From Nonomuraea aridisoli (lineage in GTDB: Bacteria > Actinomycetota > Actinomycetes > Streptosporangiales > Streptosporangiaceae): a DNA stretch of 43,146 nucleotides. Under the pieces are notes generated by a model. That model was not told the origin of the DNA, made no database searches, and saw only the letters and a list, made by a program, of their open reading frames with translations. The stretch spans positions 1-43,146 of the forward strand of contig NZ_POUD01000046.1 of the NCBI RefSeq assembly GCF_003236395.1. Reading direction: 5' to 3'. The translations under genes were made by a program, and so were the position numbers. Shown in pieces: positions 17,877 through 25,711 of this stretch. Every line of letters starts with the position of its first letter. The first letter of the stretch is position 1.

Positions 17877-18338
17877 GTGATCTCTTACGTGACCGGCGAC
17901 GCGACCCATCCCCACGGCCAGGGACCAAAGGCCTCAGCCACGTGTGCAACGACGTCGGCGGCTGGGGCAAGTGCTTCGTCCTCGCCCTCTCCCGGCGCTG
18001 GCCACAACCGGAAGACGACTACCGAGCCTGGCACCGCTCGGGCGACGACTTCCAGCTGGGCGCAATCCGCCTGGTACAGGTCGAGCCCGCGCTATGGGTA
18101 GCGAACATGATCGCCCAGCACGGCATCGCCCCACCAAGGACGGCCCGCCCATCCGCTACGACGCCCTGTCCCGTTGCCTCGCCACTCTGCCGACAAATCC
18201 CTGACCCTCCACGCGAGCGTCCACATGCCCCGGATCGGCGCCGGCCTCGCAGGCGGCTCCTGGGACCAGATCGAACCCCTCATCCTCAACCACCTGACCG
18301 AACGCGGCATCCCGGTCACGATCTACGACCTCCCCTGA
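17877..18338 (+). pseudogene. Macrodomain (ADP-ribose) gene with three frameshifts
   Basis: Pieces of one macrodomain protein of about 154 codons lie in order in three frames: SYVTGDATHPHGQGPK (from GTG 17877), then HVCNDVGGWGKCFVLALSRR and QLVQVEP-like RLVQVEPALWVANMIAQHGI, then DGPPIRYDALSRCLATL, then SVHMPRIGAGLAGGSWDQIE ending at TGA 18338. Frame changes fall near 17931-17939, 18127-18133 and 18184-18189, each equal to loss of one base, so the last part returns to the first frame. Intact relatives bind or hydrolyse ADP-ribose derivatives. TACCTT lies seven bases before the GTG. Either a decaying gene or a stretch of sequencing deletions. Confidence 0.82.
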
Positions 18339-18593
18339 AACCCGCTGTCCGCCGTTTGGATCAATTCACGCCGGGTCGGGACACGATGTCGGCCCAGCCA
18401 CCCGAGCCAGTTCCGTTGAGGCCCGTTCACCTGGCCCGGCTCCCGACTTGGCTCCCCTTCAACCCCTCGGCCAATCACGCACCGATGTGCCACTGCTGGG
18501 ACGAACCGGCGGACAGATCTGTACCGTCGCACGGCGGCCCCCTCCACTCGTCCGCGCCAGCCGTCCGGCCTGCTTTTAGCCGTCGCCGGGAGC
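18339..18593. other. Accessory filler without recognised gene
   Basis: About 255 bp between macrodomain and integrase remnants. Open in one + frame but with low-complexity, proline/arginine-rich translation; AHLARLPTWL and PMCHCWDEP are not matched to any family I know. Probably eroded integrase-proximal DNA. Confidence 0.4.
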
Positions 18594-18766
18594 GCCAGCG
18601 GGAGGCGGCGGCGATCCTGAGCGACGGGGACGTCTCGGTAGAACGCATCGCCGATCTTGTCGGGCACTCGACGCCCACCACTACACAAAGCGCCCACGGG
18701 CACCAGATCAGGCCGGTCATCGTCCACGGAGTCGAGGCCATGGATGCCGTCTTCGGCAACGGGTAG
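18594..18766 (+). pseudogene. Tyrosine integrase C-terminal remnant
   Basis: The translation EAAAILSDGDVSVERIADLV GHSTPTTTQSAHGHQ followed by IRPVIVHGVEAMDAVFG aligns with the C terminus of actinobacterial tyrosine recombinases (AASLLSDAGVPLEVIADLLG, then GHSSTRTTEVVYRHQLRPV). The nucleophilic Tyr position is His (CAC 18695-18697), and the active LRH before the AAS helix is RQR, so catalysis is lost. The upstream catalytic domain is gone. It ends 67 bp from the tRNA-Asn 3' end, the typical position of an element integrated in a tRNA gene. Confidence 0.72.
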
Positions 18767-18780
18767 TGGCTTCCGGAACG

Positions 18781-18822
18781 ACTCAGGCCCCTCGTCCTTG
18801 GGCTAGGACCAGGGGCCTGAGT
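18781..18822 (-). terminator. Hairpin downstream of tRNA-Asn
   Basis: Perfect 12-bp inverted repeat ACTCAGGCCCCT / AGGGGCCTGAGT around an 18-nt centre that contains its own GTCC/GGAC stem. It starts 11 nt beyond the tRNA 3' end; no U-tract, as is common in actinobacteria. It could also stop rightward transcription from the integrase remnant. Confidence 0.75.
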
Positions 18823-18832
18823 GTTAACGAAG

Positions 18833-18904
18833 CTCCCGCGATAGGACTCGAACCTATAACCTGCCGGTTAACAGCCGGCTGCTCTGCCGTTGAGCTACGC
18901 GGGA
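18833..18904 (-). tRNA. tRNA-Asn (GTT)
   Basis: Cloverleaf on the minus strand: acceptor TCCCGCG / CGCGGGA, D arm GCTC-AACGGCA-GAGC, anticodon stem GCCGG/CCGGC with loop CTGTTAA (anticodon GTT), variable AGGTT, T arm ATAGG-TTCGAGT-CCTAT. Discriminator G; CCA is not encoded. 72 nt. A classical integration target, consistent with the adjacent integrase remnant. Confidence 0.97.
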
Positions 18905-18967
18905 TCGATCGTTTGCGCACTTGGCTGGGGCTTTGTGGCCCCCGCTTGGCGCGCAGGAATAGATTAG

Positions 18968-18984
18968 CGCACTCCTGGAGTGCG
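18968..18984. other. Perfect 17-bp palindrome
   Basis: CGCACTCC-T-GGAGTGCG, between the 5' end of tRNA-Asn and the YtxH-like gene. TAATCT just beyond it (minus strand) could be the tRNA promoter -10, so it may be a protein-binding site; a hairpin is less likely with a one-base loop. Confidence 0.4.
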
Positions 18985-19030
18985 TGTCGCATCGTGAGCG
19001 GGGTAGGCCCGGAGACAGCGGAGGTGCAAG

Positions 19031-19342
19031 ATGCGTTATCGGATGACATTCGCTGTTGGTATGGCGGTCGGCTATGTGCTCGGCAGCCGCGCCGGACGCG
19101 AACGGTACGAGCAGATCAAGCGGACGGCGCAGCGCGTCGCCGACAACCCGCGGGTGCAGGAGATGGCCGGGGTGATGGGCGCGCAGGCGTCGAAGCTGGC
19201 GGGGATGGCCCGCACGAGGATGGGTGACACGCTGCAGCAGCGCATCCCGTTCCTCGGATCTCATGAGCACGACACCGGCACCGGCTGGCCTGACGAGGAC
19301 CTCGCGGAGAAGAAGGCCCGCGAGAGCGGCATCCCCTACTGA
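19031..19342 (+). CDS. YtxH-like membrane-anchored protein
   Basis: 103-aa protein with one N-terminal TM (MRYRMTFAVGMAVGYVLGSR) followed by the RAGRERYEQIKRTAQRVADN helix typical of actinobacterial YtxH-domain proteins; the rest is amphipathic and polar. ATG 19031 has GGAGGTG a few bases upstream. It is followed by a strong terminator and appears monocistronic. YtxH proteins are linked to general stress in Bacillus; the role here is unknown. Confidence 0.85.
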   Translation: MRYRMTFAVGMAVGYVLGSRAGRERYEQIKRTAQRVADNPRVQEMAGVMGAQASKLAGMARTRMGDTLQQRIPFLGSHEHDTGTGWPDEDLAEKKARESGIPY

Positions 19343-19349
19343 CGGCGGG

Positions 19350-19380
19350 CGAGGCATGGGGCCGCGCGCCCCATGCCTCG
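19350..19380 (+). terminator. Intrinsic-type terminator after YtxH-like gene
   Basis: 13-bp perfect stem CGAGGCATGGGGC / GCCCCATGCCTCG with 5-nt loop CGCGC, starting 8 nt after the stop codon. Very stable; no U-tract. Confidence 0.88.
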
Positions 19381-19426
19381 TCACACCCAGCCCTGAACGC
19401 GAACCCATCCGACGCCGCACCCCGCT

Positions 19427-19489
19427 GAGCGCGGCCCCAAGGCGACGCCGCCCGCAGAGCGCGGCCCAGGCGCCGCCGCAGAGCGCGGC
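19427..19489. repeat. Short direct repeats GAGCGCGGC
   Basis: Three exact 9-bp copies at 19427, 19457 and 19481 (offsets 30 and 24 bp) in GC-rich spacer between terminator and the next convergent gene. May be chance in this composition. Confidence 0.35.
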
Positions 19490-19515
19490 AGCATGCGGAG
19501 TCGCAGCGGCGTGGC

Positions 19516-19989
19516 TCATACGCCCATGCTGCGGCGTACGCCCTCCAGGACCTGTTCGGCCTGGGCGCGCAGGCCGGGGTCGTCGGGGTCGAGGCCGTCG
19601 TCGAAGACGAACGTCCAGCCGAGCACCTCGCCGCCGGGCGGCCGCCGCGCCACCAGCCGCACGCCGCCCCTGCCGGGCAGGCTCACGTGTTTGTTCACCA
19701 CGATCGTGGAGTTGACCCGCTCGCGTACGGTCTCCGGCAGCATGCGCGGTTCGGCGATTCGTTCGATGTGCCAGCGGCCGTCGGTGGTGAGCACGCGCAC
19801 GCCGTCCTCGTCCCACGACGCCTTGTCGATCTCCTCGTACGGCACCCGCGTGCCGTCGGACAGGTGGAGGGCCAGGTTGGTGGCCACCACGTGGCCGTTC
19901 TCGGCGCCGGCGAACGTCAGCACCCGCTCCCCGCTCTCGGTCTTCAGCGATTTGCGCGCCTCAGCGGGCAGGCGGCGGAAAAGACTCAT
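19516..19989 (-). CDS. Hypothetical protein coupled to glycoside hydrolase
   Basis: 157-aa soluble protein, unrecognised. It starts MSLFRRLPAEARKSL, then beta-rich segments (GERVLTFAGAENGHVVATNL, SDGTRVPYEEIDKASWDEDG) reminiscent of PH-like sensor or YokE-type folds, ending in a helix (RAQAEQVLEGVRRSMG). ATG 19989 overlaps the stop of the upstream hydrolase gene by 4 bp (ATGA), so both are co-translated. The true N terminus is set by that overlap, although the frame is open further upstream. Confidence 0.78.
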   Translation of the reverse strand: MSLFRRLPAEARKSLKTESGERVLTFAGAENGHVVATNLALHLSDGTRVPYEEIDKASWDEDGVRVLTTDGRWHIERIAEPRMLPETVRERVNSTIVVNKHVSLPGRGGVRLVARRPPGGEVLGWTFVFDDGLDPDDPGLRAQAEQVLEGVRRSMGV

Positions 19990-21260
19990 TCCACCACGGT
20001 ATCGGCGAGCAGATCGAGGGTGAGAGCCGCGCTCCAGGAGAAGTCGCGGCAGCCGCGCCCGCTGCCGTCGAAGGGGTCGAAGCACTCGCGGAAACCGGCC
20101 TGCCGGACCAGCCTCAAAGTGCCGTTGGTGAGCTGGCGGGCGAGCTGGTCGAGGGAGTGCACGGCGGCGGCCCGGCGCAGCAGCCAGTTGGTGTTCACCC
20201 AGGAGGGGCCGCGCCAGTAGCGGGTGCGGTCGAACTGGGGGGCGCGGATCTCACAGCTCGGCACGGGGTAGCCGGTCGCCCCCATGAACCTGGCCGACTC
20301 CAGGATCTCCACGGCGGCGCGTACGTGCTCGTGGGGCAGCCCGGCGTCGAGCAGGGGGCCGAACGAGCCGACGGTGCCCACCCTGATGAGCCGGTCGGCG
20401 CGCAGGTCCCTGGCGTAGAAGCAGCCGTCCCACAGGCGCTCGACCAGCGCCCGCCTGATGCGTTCGGCGCGTTCGGCGTGGGGTGCGGGGTCGGCGCCGG
20501 CCAGCGGGGCCAGGTCGGCCATGGCCTGGCAGGAGGCGAGCCAGATCCCGTTGAACATCGGGTCCTCGATCGCGAACGGGTGCTCGTCGCGCAGGTATCC
20601 GGGGCTGTAGCCGGCGTCCCGGTAGCGCAGGGCGAGCCAGACGTAGCGGTCGTGGTCGCTGTCGGGGTGGCGTTCGGCCATCTCGACGCCGCGCTGGCCG
20701 TACCCGATGGCGGGAAGTGCGGCGAGGGCGTCGTCCCAGGCGGGGCTGTCGTCCATGCCGGACTCCCACGGGTGGACGATCGCCGCCAGGCCGGCGCCGC
20801 CGAGGTCGCGCGTGGCGGCGAGGTAGTCGTGCTGGGCGGCCAGCGCCGGGTAGGTCCGCCGGACGAACGCCACGTCTCCGGTGTACCGGTAGAGCCACCA
20901 CAGCGCGAGGCCGTGCAGCGGCGGCGCGGTGAGCCCGGAGGTGAGCACCCGTGGCGCGGCGTCGTGCTCCTGTGAGCGCCACACGGAGGGCCCGGGGAAG
21001 TACGCCTCGCGCGTGTGGAAGACGATGTGCGGCACCATCCCGGTCGCCCACTGCCCCCGCAGCAGGCTGAGCAGCTCGTCCCGGGCCCGGTCGGGGCGAT
21101 GGCGGGCCAGGCCGATGACGACGAACGCCGAGTCCCAGCTCCACTGGTGCGGGTAGAGCCCTGGCGCGGGCACGGTGCCAGAGCCCGTCCAGTTCGCCTC
21201 GAGCACGGCCATCGCCTCGCGCCCGAGCGCGGCATCGTCGACCGCGGGCCGCGACTCCAT
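19986..21260 (-). CDS. Glucosylglycerate/mannosylglycerate hydrolase-like GH63
   Basis: 424-aa (alpha/alpha)6-barrel glycosidase, size close to Thermus MgH and mycobacterial GgH, which hydrolyse mannosyl- or glucosylglycerate to sugar and glycerate. Marks are YPHQWSWDSAFVVIGLARH (catalytic Asp region), HPWESGMDDSPAWDDAL (second acidic site), GPSWVNTNWLL and ECFDPFDGSG...FSWSAAL near the C terminus. ATG 21260 is preceded by GTG 21263; Shine-Dalgarno is weak and CATAGT six bases upstream suggests a leaderless mRNA. Such enzymes recycle compatible solutes after nitrogen starvation or osmotic stress; substrate inferred from family. Amylo-alpha-1,6-glucosidase annotation is an alternative. Confidence 0.87.
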   Translation of the reverse strand: MESRPAVDDAALGREAMAVLEANWTGSGTVPAPGLYPHQWSWDSAFVVIGLARHRPDRARDELLSLLRGQWATGMVPHIVFHTREAYFPGPSVWRSQEHDAAPRVLTSGLTAPPLHGLALWWLYRYTGDVAFVRRTYPALAAQHDYLAATRDLGGAGLAAIVHPWESGMDDSPAWDDALAALPAIGYGQRGVEMAERHPDSDHDRYVWLALRYRDAGYSPGYLRDEHPFAIEDPMFNGIWLASCQAMADLAPLAGADPAPHAERAERIRRALVERLWDGCFYARDLRADRLIRVGTVGSFGPLLDAGLPHEHVRAAVEILESARFMGATGYPVPSCEIRAPQFDRTRYWRGPSWVNTNWLLRRAAAVHSLDQLARQLTNGTLRLVRQAGFRECFDPFDGSGRGCRDFSWSAALTLDLLADTVVE

Positions 21261-21292
21261 CACCCAACTATGACTGGCGTTGCCTCATGACG

Positions 21293-21451
21293 CTATGTCC
21301 GGGTGGCCCACTTCGACACGAGCACGACGCCGAGCGCCACGAGACCGATGACGAGCCCCCACTTGAGCAGCGTGAGCACGAAGCCCACGAGGGGCCCGAG
21401 GAGTACGAGCGCGGCCACGACGGCCGCGATGATCAGAAAAATGCGTCCCAT
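21293..21451 (-). CDS. 52-aa small membrane protein
   Basis: Short ORF of 52 residues with two hydrophobic helices: RIFLIIAAVVAALVLLGPLV then FVLTLL-KWGLVIGLVALGVVLV, ending SKWATRT. The opposite-strand frames are charged and not gene-like. ATG 21451 follows AGAGG; the stop lies 32 bp from the hydrolase start. It is the downstream divergent neighbour of the PknG operon. Function unknown. Confidence 0.7.
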   Translation of the reverse strand: MGRIFLIIAAVVAALVLLGPLVGFVLTLLKWGLVIGLVALGVVLVSKWATRT

Positions 21452-21564
21452 ACCTCTGGACGCTATGAGATCTTTTAAGCGGATTGCAGGCGGGCCGGGG
21501 TTGAATCAGGGACAAGTCAGGGTTCCCCCGCCGCTCCGGTCAGGGGGCCCGCTCGCACGGGAGC

Positions 21565-22746
21565 GTGATCAGCCTGGGACCGCCGATGAGCAGGGAGGCC
21601 GCGGAGCACGCGCTGCGCATCCGCGCCGACGAGCGCGACCGCATCTCCGACGACCTGCTCGACCTCGAATCCCACACGACGTACCGGCTGTTGAAGGGCG
21701 CCGCCCTGCGGGGGGCGACCGAGCGGCGGTGGGCCAGGGCACAGGAGTCGCTGGCCGTGCTGTGGTCGCTGCACGACGCCTACCGCGCCGTGCTGCGGGA
21801 GGCGGAGCGGGTGCGGGATGAGCGCGGCAGGATGGGCGCCGAGCGGCTGACGGAGCTGCTGTCCGGCCCGTCCGTGGTGCTGCGGGCGGCCACGCAGCCG
21901 GTCGAGCGGCGTTCGCTGCTGCCGCAGGCGGACGAGCGGCTGACCCTCGACGCGGCCGTGGCCCGGATGGACGGCGCGTTCCAGGAGGTCACGTCCGCGC
22001 TCAACGACATCGACGCGGTGTGGAACGCCGTGCTCCCCCGCCTCGACGCCGCCGAGGCCGACCTGCGCCGGATCCGCGAACTGGAGGGCGAGCTGGGCGA
22101 GGAGTCCGGCGTGGACGCGCAGGAGCCGGCCCGGCTGCGCGCGGCGGTGGTGCGGGACCCGCTCGGCGCGGCCGTCGAGCAGGACCTCGACCGGCAGGCG
22201 AAGCTGCTCGCCGGCACGCGGGCTGAGCTGGAGCTGGCGCTCACGGTCAGGGCCGAGTACGCCGGGCGGCGGGAGAACCTGTCGGCGGCGCTCGACGACG
22301 TGCGCTCGGCCGAGAGCGAGGCCCGGCTGGCCCACGGCGCGGTCGTCGTCAAGATCGCCCTGCCGCCGCAGGCACAGCCGCGTGGCCGCGCCGACGCGCT
22401 GGCCGCCGGCCTGGACGCCCTGGACGTCTCGGCCGAGCCGTGGGTGCTGCGGGCCAGGCGGCTGTCGGCGCTGGAGGACGAGATCCGCACGGCCGCCGAG
22501 CAGGCGCGGGCCACCGCCAAGGCGCTGTACGGGCTGATCGGCCGCCGCGACGAGTTGCGCGGCCGGCTCGGCGCGTTCCAGATGACGGCGGCGCGCAAGG
22601 GCCTGGCCGAGGACCCGGACGCCGTCCGGCTGTACGAGCGGGCGCGCGCGCTGCTGTGGACGGCCCCCTGCGACCTGACGAGGGCGGCCGCGGCCGTCGA
22701 GGACTACCGGCGCGCGTTACATGGAGACACACGGAGGCCAGGATGA
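21565..22746 (+). CDS. Coiled-coil protein, first gene of PknG operon
   Basis: 393-aa soluble, strongly helical Ala/Arg/Glu-rich protein; long heptad stretches predict coiled coil (for example RAVLREAERVRDERGRMGAE and LDRQAKLLAGTRAELELALT). No catalytic motif. Two Pro/Leu-rich breaks (about 100 and 265) divide three helical bundles. GTG 21565 is preceded by GGGAG. Its stop overlaps the PknG ATG (ATGA), so it is stoichiometrically coupled to the kinase. Proposed role: scaffold or kinase substrate of the operon complex (inference). Confidence 0.8.
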   Translation: MISLGPPMSREAAEHALRIRADERDRISDDLLDLESHTTYRLLKGAALRGATERRWARAQESLAVLWSLHDAYRAVLREAERVRDERGRMGAERLTELLSGPSVVLRAATQPVERRSLLPQADERLTLDAAVARMDGAFQEVTSALNDIDAVWNAVLPRLDAAEADLRRIRELEGELGEESGVDAQEPARLRAAVVRDPLGAAVEQDLDRQAKLLAGTRAELELALTVRAEYAGRRENLSAALDDVRSAESEARLAHGAVVVKIALPPQAQPRGRADALAAGLDALDVSAEPWVLRARRLSALEDEIRTAAEQARATAKALYGLIGRRDELRGRLGAFQMTAARKGLAEDPDAVRLYERARALLWTAPCDLTRAAAAVEDYRRALHGDTRRPG

Positions 22747-24878
22747 CCCGCTGCGCGCAGCCCGGCTGCACCGGGACGATCGAGGAGGGCTACTGCGACC
22801 TGTGCGGCCTGGCGGCGAGCGCGCCGCCGCTGCCGTCACCGTCGCAGCCGCCGGCCTCGCAGCCCGTCCCCGTGGAGACCCGGCCGGTGAGCAGGCCGCC
22901 GAGCTCGCCGTCGGGCAGCGGGCGGTCGCGGGCGGGCGTGCCGGCCACCGTCGCGGACCTGCCGTCGGTGCCGGAGCGCGACCCGGCCGGCGCGGTGCTG
23001 CCCGACCCGGAGGTGCCGGAGTCCAAGCGGTTCTGCGCGAACCCCGACTGCGGGCAGCCGGTGGGGCGCTCCCGCGACGGGCGTCCGGGGCTGACGGAGG
23101 GGTTCTGCCCGCACTGCCGTACGCGGTTCTCCTTCAGCCCGAAGCTGAAGAAGGGCGACCTGGTGGCCGGCCAGTACCGCGTGCTGGGCTGCCTGGCGCA
23201 CGGCGGGCTGGGCTGGGTCTACCTGGCCGCCGACGAGAACCTGGACGGCCGCTGGGTGGTGCTCAAGGGCCTGCTCAACACGATGGACGCCGAGGCGCTG
23301 GCGGCGGCGGAGGCCGAGCGGAAGTTCCTGACCGCGGTCGACCACCCCAACATCGTCAAGATCTTCAACTTCGGGCGCTCGGCCGGGCTCGGCTACATCG
23401 TCATGGAGTACGTCGGCGGCCAGTCGCTGCACGACCTGCGCCGCCAGGGCCCGCTCCCGCTGCGCGAGACCCTCGTGTACGGCCGGGAGATCCTGCAGGC
23501 CTTCGCCTACCTGCACGAGCACGGCCTGGTCTACTGCGACCTCAAGCCGGCCAACGTGATCAGGGTCGGCAGGCGGCTCAAGCTCATCGACATGGGCGCC
23601 GTTCAGCCGATCGGCTCGCCGGCGGGGTCGTCGTGGGTCACGCCCGGCTACCACGCCCCCGAGCTGGGCAACCGGCCCTCGTCGGTGGCGTCCGACCTCT
23701 ACACCGTGGCCAGGACGCTCGCGGTGCTGGCGATCCCCGGGTTCAGCCCGTTGCGGGGCGGGGCGGCCGCGCCGCTGCCGGTGGACTGCGGCCATCCGTC
23801 GTTCACCCGGCTGCTGCGCAAGGCGACCGCGCCGGACCCGGCCGACCGGTTCCAGAGCGCGTGGGAGATGGAGGAGCAGCTCGTCGGGGTGCTGCGGGAG
23901 GTGAGCGCGCTCGAGGAGGGCGTGCCGTACCCGGCGTCCTCGGGGCTGTTCGGGCCGGAGCGCACGGCGGTGGGCACGGCGCTGTCGGAGGACGGTCGCG
24001 AGGTGTTCGGGCCGCTCGACCCGGTGGCGGCGGCCGCCGCGCTGCCGGTGCCGCTGGTGGACCCGTCCGACGCGGCGGCGGGCGCGCTCGCGGGCCTGGC
24101 GGGCCGCGACGGCAGGAAGCTGATCGAGCAGCTCGCGGCGCTGCCGCAGACCCCCGAGACGAAGCTGACCCGGGCCCGGCTGCTGGCCGAGGAGGGCGCC
24201 GCGGAGGCGTCCGGCGAGCTGGACGCGCTGGAGGCGGAGCTGCCCGGCGACTGGCGGGTCACCTGGTATCGCGCGGTGCAGGCGCTGGCCGCCCGCCGGC
24301 ACGACGACGCGGTGTCGCTGTTCGACGCCTGCGTGTCGGAGCTGCCCGGCGAGCTCGCCCCCAAGCTGGCCCTCGCGCTGGCGCTGGAGTGCGCGGGCAA
24401 GCCGGCCGCGTTCTGGCACGACCTCGTCTGGCGCACCGACCGCGCCTACGTCAGCGCGGCGTTCGGGCTGGCCAGGGCGGGGCGGGTGACCGTGCTGGAC
24501 GCGGTGCCGGCCACGTCGGTCTACCGGGTGGCGGCGCAGGTGGCGCTGGCGGTCTCGGTGGTGCGGCGGCCCGACGTGAGCGGGTTGCGCCCGCAGGAGC
24601 TGGTGGAGGCCGCCGAACGGGTGTCCGCGCAGACCAATATCGACGCGCGCCGCCGTGACGAGCTCGTCGCCGAGGTGTTGCGCGGCGCGCTGGCCTGGCT
24701 GGAGTCGAACCCGCCGCCGAAGGGCGTGCAGCTCGGCGGGGCGCCGTTCACCGAGGCGGGGCTGCGCCGGCGGCTGGAGGGCATCTACCGCAGGCTGGCG
24801 GCGGCGGCCGGCTCGCGTCAGGAGCGCCACGCGTTCATCGACCAGGCCAACGCCGTACGGCCGAGGACGTGGCTGTGA
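22743..24878 (+). CDS. pknG: PknG-type Ser/Thr protein kinase
   Basis: 711 aa with PknG order: Cys-rich N terminus, rubredoxin-like module, kinase, TPR. An extra zinc ribbon is at the start (Cys4, 9, 18, 21). Rubredoxin Cys pairs are 98/103 and 122/125 (CANPDC, CPHC). Kinase: LAHGGLGWVYLA P-loop, Lys175 in VVLKG, catalytic Asp266 in YCDLKPANV, Asp283 in LIDMG (DFG variant as in mycobacterial LIDLG), APEL. The HRD Arg is absent, the PknG hallmark of no activation-loop control. C-terminal TPRs from about 430. Mycobacterial PknG (750 aa) phosphorylates the FHA protein GarA to steer 2-oxoglutarate metabolism. It overlaps the upstream gene by 4 bp and the PP2C ATG by 1 bp (TGATG). Confidence 0.96.
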   Translation: MTRCAQPGCTGTIEEGYCDLCGLAASAPPLPSPSQPPASQPVPVETRPVSRPPSSPSGSGRSRAGVPATVADLPSVPERDPAGAVLPDPEVPESKRFCANPDCGQPVGRSRDGRPGLTEGFCPHCRTRFSFSPKLKKGDLVAGQYRVLGCLAHGGLGWVYLAADENLDGRWVVLKGLLNTMDAEALAAAEAERKFLTAVDHPNIVKIFNFGRSAGLGYIVMEYVGGQSLHDLRRQGPLPLRETLVYGREILQAFAYLHEHGLVYCDLKPANVIRVGRRLKLIDMGAVQPIGSPAGSSWVTPGYHAPELGNRPSSVASDLYTVARTLAVLAIPGFSPLRGGAAAPLPVDCGHPSFTRLLRKATAPDPADRFQSAWEMEEQLVGVLREVSALEEGVPYPASSGLFGPERTAVGTALSEDGREVFGPLDPVAAAAALPVPLVDPSDAAAGALAGLAGRDGRKLIEQLAALPQTPETKLTRARLLAEEGAAEASGELDALEAELPGDWRVTWYRAVQALAARRHDDAVSLFDACVSELPGELAPKLALALALECAGKPAAFWHDLVWRTDRAYVSAAFGLARAGRVTVLDAVPATSVYRVAAQVALAVSVVRRPDVSGLRPQELVEAAERVSAQTNIDARRRDELVAEVLRGALAWLESNPPPKGVQLGGAPFTEAGLRRRLEGIYRRLAAAAGSRQERHAFIDQANAVRPRTWL

Positions 24879-25711
24879 TGGCGGGCTGCCCGGTCTGTGA
24901 GGCGCCGGTGCTGGCGGGCGAGTCGTACTGCGAGGCGTGCGGGCACGCGCTCGGGGCGCCGGCCTGCGTCTCCTGCGGCGCGGCGGCCGTGGACGCGGAG
25001 GGTTACTGCGAGCGGTGCGGGCTGCGCCAGCCGACGGGCCGCGACCACGCCGAGACCGTGCTCGCCTGCGGCGCGGCGGCGGTGACCGACCGGGGCCTGC
25101 GCCGCCCGCGCAACGAGGACGCGGTGGCGCTGCTCCAGGCGGGCGGGGCCGTGGTGGCGGTGGTGTGCGACGGCGTGGGCAGCTCGCCGCGGGCCGACGA
25201 GGCGTCCGCGGCGGCGGCCGAGACCGCCGCCGCCGCGCTGGCCAGAGGGGCCTCGCAGGCGGAGGCGTTCGAGCTGGCCGCGCGGGCCGTGGCCAAGCTG
25301 GCGACCTCGGTGGACGACGCCCCGGCCTGCACGTACGTGGCCGCCGTGGCGGAGGGCGGGACGGTCACGCTGGGCTGGGCGGGTGACACCCGCGCGTACT
25401 GGCTGCCCCGGAGCTCCCCGGCGGCCACGCCGCTGACCGCGGACGACGCGGTGGAGACCGGCGAGCTGACCGCGTGGCTGGGCGCCGACGCCGGCGAGGT
25501 GCGCCCGCGCGTGCGGACGCTGGCCCCGCGCGAGCCCGGCCTGCTGCTCGTCTGCAGCGACGGCCTGTGGCGCTACCTGGACGGCTACGCCTTCCCGGCC
25601 TCCGGGACCCCCGTCGAGATGGCCCGTGAGCTGCTCCGGCACGCGCTGGACGCGGGAGGCCAGGACAACGTGACGATCGCCTTGATCCCCTTAGGAGAAG
25701 TGCATGGCTGA
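24878..25711 (+). CDS. PP2C phosphatase with double zinc ribbon
   Basis: 277-aa PPM-family Ser/Thr phosphatase. Two zinc ribbons lead: Cys4/7/18/21 and Cys30/33/44/47. Phosphatase motifs follow: TDRGLRRPRNED (metal Asp81), VVCDGVGSS (Asp98), GWAGDTRAYW, LLVCSDGLW and GGQDNVTIAL, covering the Mn/Mg ligands. It is the natural opponent of PknG: adjacent, co-translated (TGATG start, ATG 24878) and with the same type of Cys-rich head. Predicted cytoplasmic. The stop overlaps the vWA start by 8 bp, with AGGAGAAG inside this gene serving as Shine-Dalgarno. Confidence 0.95.
   Translation: MAGCPVCEAPVLAGESYCEACGHALGAPACVSCGAAAVDAEGYCERCGLRQPTGRDHAETVLACGAAAVTDRGLRRPRNEDAVALLQAGGAVVAVVCDGVGSSPRADEASAAAAETAAAALARGASQAEAFELAARAVAKLATSVDDAPACTYVAAVAEGGTVTLGWAGDTRAYWLPRSSPAATPLTADDAVETGELTAWLGADAGEVRPRVRTLAPREPGLLLVCSDGLWRYLDGYAFPASGTPVEMARELLRHALDAGGQDNVTIALIPLGEVHG

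Noticed and set aside
19427..19489. CRISPR-like or REP array from the GAGCGCGGC repeats
   Set aside because: Only three 9-bp copies with unequal spacing in GC-rich DNA.
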